From positions 49,269,899-49,333,898 of the forward strand of contig CP136067.1 of the NCBI GenBank assembly GCA_032622095.1: a stretch of DNA of 64,000 bases, given 5' to 3'. Below the pieces are notes generated by a model. It was not told where the DNA came from and searched no databases. It was given only the letters and a program-made list of their open reading frames with translations. Of this stretch, positions 48,493 through 58,891 are shown one piece after another. The translations under genes and the position numbers were made by a program. Each line of letters opens with the position of its first letter. Positions within the stretch are counted from its first letter, which is position 1. Source of the stretch: Siphonodentalium dalli (taxonomy: Eukaryota > Mollusca > Scaphopoda > Gadilida > Siphonodentaliidae).

Positions 48493-49548
48493 CTAGCAGG
48501 TTAGCCCGCCACTGGCGGCATTCGTCCCATGGCTTTGTTTCAGAAACATGACATTTTTGTAATTATTTTGTTTTTGTTTATTTTTTATTTTTGAATATGA
48601 ATTTAATGTTTTTTAAATTTAATATATTTTGTTTCTGAATTGTTTTTTTATTGTTAATTTTTTTTAATTTTAAATTGTTTTAATTAAATTGTAAATTGTT
48701 TTAATTATTTTTTTTGTTTCTGGCGGAAAAATTTACCCGTATAAATCCCCCCCTTTCTAGGAACGACAGACAACGCATTCTTTGTTTCGTGAAATCTCTC
48801 TACGATAACATTGCATTGAATTTAAAACAAACGCTTCCCGTCGGGAAATCTGTCTTCGGGTCATTGTTGTTGGCATGACGGCTCCCCGAAAACTCTCACA
48901 TTGCCGAAAACGTGTATTTAGTAATATCGTTGTTGTTGATATTTACGGCTTGGTGGCTATTTTCTTATTTAGCAAGTTTGAGCTCAATCGGTTAGAGTCT
49001 ATAAAGGACACACTCATATATATGACACTTCCCGTAGGTAGCAAGTTTGAGCTCAATCGGCATTCCCTGGAATTTCCCGTAGATTGGCAGATTCCAGTAG
49101 CTTTATAACGGTATATCTGGGGAGAAATCTGATGCTATATTTGTGATTATCTGGGATGATTTCGGTATATACCGAAGGTATATACTGTAAAAACAGAGCG
49201 CGCCATCCGTGCTCGCAGGGAATAAATTTCGAGCGATAACGTTTGCGTTCCCGTATAACTCTGCAGATGCGAATAACGTTGAATGGGAAACAGACGCTCT
49301 TTATAGAGATGCGTTAAAAACAAACGCTCATTAAATAATCACTTGATTAACCCCTCGCCGTGCCTTTGCGGTGATTTGAGATTGGAGAACGGGTGCTCTG
49401 AGCTTTTCTAAACCGCGACCACGGTCGTGTCGGTGGGATTTGACACTTACATAGGAAGTTTGAGCTCAATCTGTACACGCGTTTTGGATTCTATGAAGTA
49501 CACACACACACACACACATATATACGAAGTCTCAAAATATATAGTATA
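48493..49548. mobile_element. CTAGCAGG element, tandem copy 2
   Basis: It is almost identical to 47430-48492, mostly at an offset of 1057 bp, and directly adjacent head to tail. Differences are mainly in the T-rich tract and the (CA)n length. Intron 3 of Cdc25 copy IV resumes with GATTGTGTTCATATATAC. Confidence 0.75.
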
Positions 49549-50763
49549 GATAGATTGTGTTCATATATACAATCTTCAGTAATGGAGGATAATTAAAGAT
49601 ATATATCATTGTGGCGTTCTTGGTTTACGTAATTTATAAATAACAATTACACGTACCTCAGACTTAGTTGGTGTTTCTGATGGGAGAATCGAACAGAAAC
49701 TACCCTCATGTTCGCTGATGTTGCAGCAGTTGGTGTCTGGAAAACAAATTATATTGATTAATGTGGATATAATTAGCCATATCAGTTAACATTTAAGTCA
49801 AGCAACTCAATTACTATTTCCTGTGAGCAGCATTATATGCCTCTTATGCTATAAATACAGCATAGAATAATGAAAGAAAATAGTCGAAAATATGCGAATA
49901 AAAAACATAACATAATTTGACCATGTATGTTCCATAATAGAAACGTATACAGGTTCATTACTGTGGTTGCTTTAAAATTTTCACATAAACCGAACTGACG
50001 AAATAACTTGTGATCGATTCCTTAATACTGCTCTTAAATAAGCACAATGTTTAAACTGAAATTTTTTCTCTAAATTACGGATAATAGGTCCTTATAAATC
50101 ACGTTTGTACGAGATGGCAATTGCTCCTGCTCTAATCCTGCTTACCTCTACGTCTATACCGCTATCTCTGGACGACTCATCGACGTGAAGCTTGAAGTCA
50201 CAAGGGCTCAACAGCTGGATGATATCCATGGTATCGTCTATGTCGAAAGTGATGTTAGGAATCTGAAAGAAAAATGGTTTCAATTAATTCATTGAAGCAA
50301 AAGAGGAATCATTGACGTCTAGCTAGGATATCAACCTACTGTCAGCTACACTATCTATAGATATAGGCAATATATCACCAACACTAATATTGCGGGAATT
50401 TGATCTATTCTGGTGATATTCTCCGATACGTTCAATTATTTGATTTATTTAATAAAACGCGGAAATATTCAGGCAACTAAAAATGTATTGGGCAATAAAT
50501 TGTTGCCGCTAAATTCCATCACCTCGCTAAAGAATGTCAGATAATGAGCACACGCTACATGCCACTGATAAGATATATTTGATCCAGTTTATGCGGTCGC
50601 CATGGGAATGATAAATGTAAGGGAATACACTATAACTTAAAATAGGTGTATCGACATAGGTGTATTCCCGGTTCGAAATGTTAAATAATAGCATTAAGGC
50701 TCTGCAAGTACCAGTTTTGAAACACGGTAAAACTGAGAACCACGCGATGACGAGGATACTCAC

Positions 50764-50823
50764 AATGGGTTCAAGGCGAGAAGGGCGAATGAATACAAAG
50801 TCCAAACTTTACTGCTTATAAAG
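50764..50823 (-). promoter_or_regulatory. TATA-like promoter and noncoding exon 1 of copy IV
   Basis: CTTTATAAGC at 50814-50823 (minus strand) and the exon end at 50764 before donor GTGAGT match copies I to III. A short deletion in intron 1 (AAACACGG instead of AAACATGTGAAATG) is shared with copy V. Confidence 0.42.
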
Positions 50824-51048
50824 TAAGGGACAGAATGTTGTTTATTTTGAGAATACGTGAGAAACGATTCGCGATGTTGTATGATAACAAATTGTAACAC
50901 ATCGGGATCGCGTGGCAGAACGTTGCTCACGGATACGGCTGCCTATCACAACTCGGGGCGTTAAAATTACACAGATAGTGGGAAGAGCAGCGTCGATGCG
51001 CATGACAACGTGTTAGATTTCCTGTTCAGAAGTGTTTAGTCGCATGTT

Positions 51049-52873
51049 GTTGTTTTTTTTTAGTTTTTTTTTTCAGATTCAGATGTTTATTACGCCTTTC
51101 GTCGCATTTGACATAACAGGCGATTCAATTTCAAACAGTGTACATATTACATAATATAAATGTGAGGTAACATAATATACATACACAATATAGGTTGGAG
51201 TTATTAGTGTACTACATGTACATGGTATATTGATTGAGGGTATACTATCTTATAATGTGATAATGTTATCTTATAATTATTGGGGGTATATAATGTATGT
51301 GGGGCGATTCCCTATACATGTGTTGTATGAGGGTGGGCATTTGTTGTTGTTGTTGTTTTTTTGTTTTTTTTTTGTTTTTCATTGAGCCTCAGGAGTGGAT
51401 CATTAGTGTTTGGGCCTTTTTTAGATATATTGATAGATTTACTATGATCTTTCTGTTATTTGTATCGAAGAGGTCATATACTTTAATTGTGTTCGGTCGG
51501 TTGCGATAGTAGGCTTTCAAATATTTAGTTCTGAGGGCAGTTAACCGAGGGCAGTTCATAACAAGGTGGTATTCATCGCCGAGTTCATCCATACAAATAG
51601 TGCATCTTCGTTCTGAGTATGGGGTGTTTTTCCAAGAACCAGTTTCCACCGGAAGTCGGTGGTTTCTGGTTCTGAATCTCAGTAGTGGCAGGACGATATT
51701 GTTATCATCGAGAGATAGATATCGTGGTCTGCCGAAATTTGGCTTTATGCATCTATAAAATGCATATTTATTTGATTTTTCCATAGATGCTCGCCAGTCT
51801 GATATATAGATGTCCATAGTTCTGGTTTTTATGGCATTGGCAAACATTTTTGTGCTACTAACTGTTTGGTTTCTCCACGTATATGACATGCCCAGTTTAT
51901 TCAGTTCAGTATTTACAAATTCTAGCCAGGGGATTTTCACATTTTCTAGAATGCGTACATTCATCATTATATTGTAAAGCATAAATGGGAGTCGGGTGCT
52001 TTCCATCGTGATTATTCTGCTCCAGAACATTAATAATTTAGTTTTTATTGTCAGAGAAATTGGTTTAATTCCCAGCTCCCCGTAAATGAACACTTCCGGT
52101 GTGGTCTTGTTTAGGTTAAATATGAATCTCAAGAACCATGTTTCTAGTTTCCGGAAGCACTCTAAGTTTTCAAAGCCCCATATCTCGGCTCCATATGTCA
52201 TAATCGGCACGATTGATTTTTCATAGATATCTAGAATCGTTTCGACGGACAGTTTGTTACTTCGCGAGGTGTTAATCAAAGCATACATTGCCTTCTTGAC
52301 ATTACTGCACCGTGTGTTTCTTTCAGTTGCGAAGTTACCGTTTTTATTGAATTATGTGCCTAGATATTTATAAGTGTTTACGGTTTCAATTATGTCGGTA
52401 TTTATGTGGAATTCAATATCTTTGTTTCTGGTTCGTTTTTTACCAAAAATTACGATTTTCGTTTTTGATGGGTTAATTTTTAGTTTCCAGATGTTGCAGT
52501 ATTGTGCAAATCTGTTTAGTGAATGTTGAAGGCCTTCCTTTGAGTTGGATACGAGTACGGTGTCATCTGCATATAACAATATAAGAAGTTTCAGGTAATA
52601 TCCCGTGTCAGATTTTCTCACTTTATGCAAGTCGAAACCGTTACACCCGTGCCCTGCTAGGTAGTCTTGTAAGTCATTGAGGTAGAGAGAGAAAAGTATC
52701 GGTGAAAGACAGTCACCTTGTTTTACTCCAATGGAACTATGGAATAAACTAGATATGTTATCATCTACTCTCACGCACGTTTTCATATTTTGGTATAGAC
52801 CTTTTACAGCTCGAAGTATGTTTCCAGATAAATGGTAGTGTTGTAATTTGCCCCATAGACCTTTCCTCCAAAC
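51049..52873 (-). mobile_element. 5'-truncated non-LTR retrotransposon (LINE)
   Basis: It is inserted in the promoter-distal spacer of Cdc25 copy IV between CGCATGTT and TGTTTGGAAG. TGTT on both sides may be a short target duplication or microhomology. On the minus strand it ends in an A-rich tail (about 51049-51075) and is cut at the 5' end within the reverse transcriptase. The uninterrupted target is seen at 17519-17530 and 40503-40514. Confidence 0.85.
51389..52873 (-). pseudogene. Reverse transcriptase C-terminal part of a LINE, one nonsense codon
   Basis: The first part (52873-52352) gives the RT palm motifs GVKQGDCLSPILFSLYLNDL and LYADDTVLV (the YADD active site), then LKINPSKTKIVIFGKK and YKYLGT. 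A TAA at 52352-52354 interrupts the frame. The same frame then continues through the thumb and C-terminal region to 51389, ending with a CTIC/HLVMNC zinc-knuckle-like motif near RRCTICMDELGDEYH. The N-terminal endonuclease and RT fingers are missing, so it is a dead copy. The clade is not resolved. The RT style is that of cellular LINEs rather than LTR elements. Confidence 0.88.
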
Positions 52874-55509
52874 TGTTTGGAAGTGAGATAACAGTTTGTG
52901 AGTGAAATTCAGCCCAGGAACTGTCAACTATATTGTTTACAACTTATCAATTATGTCAGCAATTTGGTCAGTCGGTGGTTTGCTGAAGATGAATAACGAC
53001 CAATGTGGGGATCACGAACCTCACGAAGGCCCACAAAATATACTAACACTGACACGGCGCTTTTTTTATCTTCTGAAGAAACATCGGGACCTAACTTTTC
53101 TAAATTCTATGAATTGAACAGATCTGTCTCGGGCACATATAGTCCGGACAATGTACGTAACGTATGTTACCACCAATGTGATGAGAATTTAACAATCTTA
53201 TGCGACCTACTAACTTCAATATGATACTCTTTATTCCGGCCTCCACGGTGAAGAGCAGTGAGGTTTTTTAATTGTATCTTTTTTCTATTCACAAATTCGT
53301 GGAAAGTATATATAAACAGCAAAAACCCAAATGTAAAAGACAAACCCAAATCTAAAAGTCAATTAGCACATATCAGCGCGGAACGGGTGTTGTAACTTAA
53401 TAGGTACACATTATTTACAGATCCGGTTTTGTGTTGACATAATTTTAAACATACCATATTGTAGATAGTTGAACGTATTGAGTGTTTATGAATATGCGTT
53501 TTCTACTGCAACAAAATGAAATTGAACTGACAAGTTAAGACGGGGCACCATTTTATTAACTACGTGCACATATCACGTGACTTCAGTTGAGCTTGGCTTA
53601 CCATATTGTGCAAGTGATTGAATTTCAACCGACAAAGAGTCACTTCGTAATATGTCCCTAGTCCATAAGCGCGACTGGTTGCGTTTTATCGCCTGATAGT
53701 GTGAAAGTCTGACCCCTTTATTACTCACCGGAACTAACTTATATGTTTCGTCGTTAACATTATCACTCCGCGAGGAGCTTATCACTCAGAGGGGAGCTTT
53801 ACGAATGTGACAAGTTTGAAGAATTCGTTTCGCTTTTTTTTTCAACTCAGGTTTTGACCCCAAATTATCCGTAGTAATGGTCACTTCTATACCATTCCAG
53901 TGATGTTCGGAAGATCAATATACACGTAGGTCGATGAATACAACAATGCGGACTTTATATGCCAACGGAAGACGTGGACCCTATGTCAAGGAGTTCTATA
54001 AATATATATAGGGGCACCCTTTTGCATTATTGTTCAGCAACCGCTGGGCAGATTTAGCTGATATTTGGTATGGTGATAGAACAGCATGGGGGAACAGCTA
54101 CAGATATAGCGTGGATTTCGTTCACCAGAGTTATGGCCCTTTTTTTTACTTAGAAAATTAAATTTTTCTCTTGTTTTTTGGGTTTCCAGATATTAGCGTG
54201 AGCTTTGGTGGTACGATTGCAAACTTAAATCCCATAGTTTTGTGGACCAGTTATATGAAAATACATGTCAAGTGCGAAAATGCCACGCGACAGCGTACCT
54301 CTTGCTACATACAGCCGACTAAGGGTATGTTCTAACTTCTAAGAGCTGGAAAACTTCGCAATTGGTCTTATATTTATGTGGCGCGTGTTGGAAAGGGGTG
54401 AAGCACTATGAATTTAGTTTTTAGTAGGACCCTCTTTTGTGAATTCGGTATGCACCACGTGACCAGAAAGAGCTTGTATTATCAGATTGAGTAACGGATT
54501 GAATTTCATCAGCCAGCAAAGAGCCATTTCCCATATGGCACCAGCCAATGCAGATGTGACAGTCGGCCTTTTCCGATTGGAGGGTGCAATAAGCCGGTCC
54601 TTTAAAGGACAGATAATTTTGGCCAGATGCTAAGTGAACAGTCAATATAGTTTATTTATATGTGTTATTATATTACCACACACATTTGGAATTTATTAGT
54701 GTCGAGATCCTTTTTTCGCCACGAAGATTAGAAGGCCCCTACCTGGTCACTATACCACGGGTTCCTGTCAGATGAGTCACAAAACAAAAAGTACCTATAT
54801 ATTAGACTTATATATAGGTAAGTTTCGCAGAAGTGAAGCAAACGCTCTTTATTTTTTGCCTTATCACCCATAAACTGGCAAGCAATACTGCTCTTTATTA
54901 TTCCACCGACATTTTTTATTCTCGGAACTGGACAGGGGTTTGCGGAAAAGCGAGAACAATTCCACTGTGATTTAAATGGCAACCCAAAATGAACAGTGAC
55001 AGATTACAATTTAATATACATCCGTTATAATTCAAACTATGGACAAACGCCCGTTTTATGAGCATATATAAATACACGATTTGATATCCAATAGTACTTA
55101 CTATATTGACTGTTCATGCATATTTTTTGGAGTTTTACTGAGAGTTACAATAAAAACAATCTAAAACGATTATCTCGATCCTGACCATGAAGCGAGGAAA
55201 CCATACATGCATCAATTTAGTGGATCTGGTTGAATTCTCCATATAGTTGACGTGAAGGCCACATAAGAACATGAGAATGAGTAATCGTAACTTACCTTGC
55301 GCGCCTGTGTATGAACCGGGAATATAGAACTCTAGGCTACCATATAGTTGACGTGAAGGCCACATAAGAACATGCGAATGAGTAATCGTAACTTACCTTG
55401 CGCGCCTGTGTATGAACCGGGAATATAGAACTCTAGGCTACCATATAGTTGACGTGAAGGCCACATAAGAACATGCGAATGAGTAATCGTAACTTACCTT
55501 GCGCGCCTG
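52874..55509. other. Spacer between copies IV and V
   Basis: It is colinear with 32598-35170. It includes the paired CGCTCTTTAT module at about 54.84-54.90 kb and the 101-bp repeat expanded to nearly three copies (about 55240-55509). The spacer is broken at 55509, in the middle of a 101-bp unit, by the AAGAAAA-rich insertion. No gene could be supported. Confidence 0.65.
55240..55509. repeat. 101-bp direct repeat, nearly three copies
   Basis: It is the same unit as at 35005, with phrases ATAGTTGACGTGAAGGCCAC and TTACCTTGCGCGCCTG. The third copy is truncated by the insertion. Confidence 0.85.
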
Positions 55510-56112
55510 CACTGCCAAAAATATTTTCTCAATTCAGGAAAAAAATAATCTTGAAATGAGATATTATCTTGGGAGAATAGCTAGAAAAATAAGAAAAAAC
55601 ATATTTTCTAGGTCAAGAAATGAAAGGGTGGGAAAATTTCTTGTCTGAGAAAATTTCTTTAAGAAAACACAGTAATCTTAGTAAGAAAATCCTAGTAAAC
55701 AAATCTTAGTATAGATTTGTTTTCTTAATGTAGGAAAGATTGTTTTTCTCACATAAGTTTATTTTTCTTGAAATAAGATAAGTTTAAGATACTGCGATTA
55801 TCTTGGGAGAATAGCTAGAAATTTAAGAAAGCTATACAATTAATCTAGAACAAGAAATTATATTTTCTATAGTTAGAAATATCGTCAAGATATTTTTTCT
55901 TAAGTGAGCCAATTTTTTCTAGAATGAGATTTTCTCAAGCAGGAAAATAAATCTAAGTAAGGAAAACAAGTTTTCTTAACTAGGAATATTTTTCCCAATT
56001 AGGAAAGATATATTAGAAAACAATTCTTAATTAAGAAAAACATTTAATTTTAAATTAATATATAATTTCAATTGTGTTTTAAAATATACAATTGACATTT
56101 ATTCTGAATATA
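55510..56112. mobile_element. AAGAAAA/TTTTCTT-rich palindromic insertion
   Basis: It starts CACTGCCAAAAATATTTTC and is dense in short inverted pairs such as TTTTCTTA and TAAGAAAA throughout. It joins the 101-bp spacer repeat directly to Cdc25 intron 5, replacing exons 6-8 of copy V. There is no ORF. It may be a nonautonomous DNA element, since the CACTGC start resembles ends of some animal hAT-like or foldback repeats. That is recollection only. Confidence 0.5.
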
Positions 56113-56321
56113 AAAACTATACGGATATACATGTACAATATGTAATTTCAACATATATATTGATATTTGTTACGTAATAAAATAATGTTGTCAATCAACA
56201 TAATGCCAATACGATCATTTAACTTGGCATGATCCTCATTATTTTACAAAAGAAAGAAATCGATTGCTGTGTTATATTGGCAAATATTAGAACAGAGGTC
56301 ATGTATGTGACGCACACGTAC

Positions 56322-58173
56322 CTGGATATGTCCACCTTCGTACTCATATGGGTATCGACAGTCTACAACCACAAACTCGTCGACGCTGTTGCTGAATCGG
56401 CCTGACATCAAATCTTCCAACTGTAAAAAAAAATGAATGACAAATTTCACTACCTATATGTTATAACTGGAACAAATCTACGATGAAGGTATACGGTATT
56501 TGGATATGTTCCACATTATTGGTGGACTCATCCTATAAGAACACTGGACGTCTGGTGAAGAATTTCGAGACATGATTGTATACATCATTTATCACACATC
56601 TTTCCTAACCTAACTACTTCATTATCTTCACCCATCTATCACACCCCACTCTTTCTCATCCCAACTCGCTTAACTATCCAAACATTTATGAGAAAACATA
56701 GAACTATATTAAAATTGTCGTCTTCTTTACCAAGTAGTTGTCTGTATTGACACGTCACACTTGGGGTAACATTTCAAGAGGAAATAATTTTTATCCCATC
56801 ATAATTTGAACAGTTTGCTTTTCTATCAGTTTGAATTTCAGATATAGAAGGAAGTCCAGATAGTTGGGCACAAAAGCAACATGGGAACATTCATATTACA
56901 TGTATACGACAATCAAATGCATGTATTGGAAGTCTCGATTATTGTATACATTAATCATTTGAAAGCACTCACTGTTTTTGGGGAGATGTACTTAAGATCC
57001 TTGTGCCGACCGGAGATGACATGGAGAGTGTGGGTCAGGGTCCCGTCACCAATCAGATCGTCGTTGGAGGTAATCGAGTTCAGAGCTTCTTTAATTCTCA
57101 CGTCGTCTTTGGCTGATTTCTCTACCAGGTGGCGTTTGGCTGCTGGTTCGATGATTTCACACTTATCAGCGATCTGGCGCTTCAGACAGTTGTCGGATGA
57201 TTTGGAACGCCCAAAAGACATCGAACTGGTCTACGACAGATGGAAAACTGGAAGGGATATATATAGAACAGATATTTACTTGTTTAGATGTTTGTTTCCC
57301 CGTGGCTTAAATACAAAAATTCAACAAATAAAATGTGTGCGTATTATACTGGCAATTGCGTTTGAAGCATTGCAACGCATATATTCATGCTGAACTGTTT
57401 TGGTTTGGGTGGTGCCTGCAGTTGATACATGTATGACCGTTTGTATTATGTTCTTTATATATATATTGTGTTCATATATACAATCTTCAGTAATGGAGGA
57501 TAATTAAAGATATATATCATTGTGGCGTTCTTGGTTTACGTAATTTATAAATAACAATTACACGTACCTCAGACTTAGTTGGTGTTTCTGATGGGAGAAT
57601 CGAACAGAAACTACCCTCATGTTCGCTGATGTTGCAGCAGTTGGTGTCTGGAAAACAAATTATATTGATTAATGTGGATATAATTAGCCATATCAGTTAA
57701 CATTTAAGTCAAGCAACTCAATTACTATTTCCTGTGAGCAGCATTATATGCCTCTTATGCTATAAATACAGCATAGACTAATGAAAGAAAATAGTCGAAA
57801 ATATGCGAATAAAAAACATAACATAATTTGACCATGTATGTTCCATAATAGAAACGTATACAGGTTCATTACTGTGGTTGCTTTAAAATTTTCACATAAA
57901 CCGAACTGACGAAATAACTTGTGATCGATTCCTTAATACTGCTCTTAAATAAGCACAATGTTTAAACTGAAATTTTTTCTCTAAATTACGGATAATAGGT
58001 CCTTATAAATCATGTTTGTACGAGATGGCAATTTCTCCTGCTCTAATCCTGCTTACCTCTACGTCTATACCGCTATCTCTGGACGACTCATCGACGTGAA
58101 GCTTGAAGTCACAAGGGCTCAACAGCTGGATGATATCCATGGTATCGTCTATGTCGAAAGTGATGTTAGGAAT
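56322..58173 (-). pseudogene. Cdc25-like phosphatase copy V, frameshifted, no catalytic exon
   Basis: Exon 2 (58057-58173, ATG 58138-58140), exon 3 (57568-57647), exon 4 (56973-57247) and exon 5 (56322-56420, [14 protein letters not shown]). Exon 3 and exon 4 carry the same two one-base deletions as copy IV, so the two copies share an ancestor that was already broken. Exons 6 to 8 are missing beyond the insertion at 55510-56112. Small replacements in exon 4 (DII to EII, SPQT to SPKT) are specific to this copy. It is not expected to make a phosphatase. Confidence 0.9.
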
Positions 58174-58674
58174 CTGAAAGAAAAATGGTTTCAATTAATT
58201 CATTGAAGCAAAAGAGGAATCATTGACGTCTAGCTAGGATATCAACCTACTGTCAGCTACACTATCTATAGATATAGGCAATATATCACCAACACTAATA
58301 TTGCGGGAATTTGATCTATTCTGGTGATATTCTCCGATACGTTCAATTATTTGATTTATTTAATAAAACGCGGAAATATTCAGGCAACTAAAAATGTATT
58401 GGGCAATAAATTGTTGCCGCTAAATTCCATCACCTCGCTAAAGAATGTCAGATAATGAGCACACGCTACATGCCACTGATAAGATATATTTGATCCAGTT
58501 TATGCGGTCGCCATGGGAATGATAAATGTAAGGGAATACACTATAACTTAAAATAGGTGTATCGACATAGGTGTATTCCCGGTTCGAAATGTTAAATAAT
58601 AGCATTAAGGCTCTGCAAGTACCAGTTTTGAAACACGGTAAAACTGAGAACCACGCGATGACGAGGATACTCAC

Positions 58675-58734
58675 AATGGGCTCAAGGCGAGAAGGGCGAA
58701 TGAATAAAAAGTCCAAACTTTACTGCTTATAAAG
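58675..58734 (-). promoter_or_regulatory. TATA-like promoter and noncoding exon 1 of copy V
   Basis: CTTTATAAGC at 58725-58734 and the exon end at 58675 with donor GTGAGT are the same as in the other copies. The neighbouring spacer matches the uninterrupted target site of the LINE. Confidence 0.42.
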
Positions 58735-58891
58735 TAAGGGACAGAATGTTGTTTATTTTGAGAATACGTGAGAAACGATTCGCGATGTTGTATGATAACA
58801 AATTGTAACACATCGGGATCGCGTGGCAGAACGTTGCTCACGGATACGGCTGCCTATCACAACTCGGGGCGTTAAAATTACACAGATAGTG

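Larger units (their letters stand above)
42783..50262 (-). pseudogene. Cdc25-like phosphatase copy IV, frameshifted and lacking its last exon
   Basis: Exon 2 (50146-50262, ATG 50227-50229), exon 3 (49657-49736), exon 4 (46937-47211), exon 5 (46293-46391), exon 6 with [11 protein letters not shown] (45708-45829) and a 5' piece of exon 7 (42783-42872). Exon 8 is absent. Exon 3 is one base short (GATGTTGCAG where copy III has GATGTGTGCAG) and exon 4 is one base short (GCCCAAAAG where copy III has GCCCGAAAAG), so translation from the normal start stops early in exon 4. An ATG inside exon 4 would restore [10 protein letters not shown] onward, giving a possible N-truncated product that still lacks the C-terminus. 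Introns 3 and 6 carry inserted elements. Confidence 0.9.

Noticed and set aside
51389-52873. Group II intron or LTR/retroviral reverse transcriptase
   Set aside because: The YADD context, the A-rich 3' tail, 5' truncation and the C-terminal CTIC/H/C motif fit a non-LTR element. No LTRs, protease or integrase are present.
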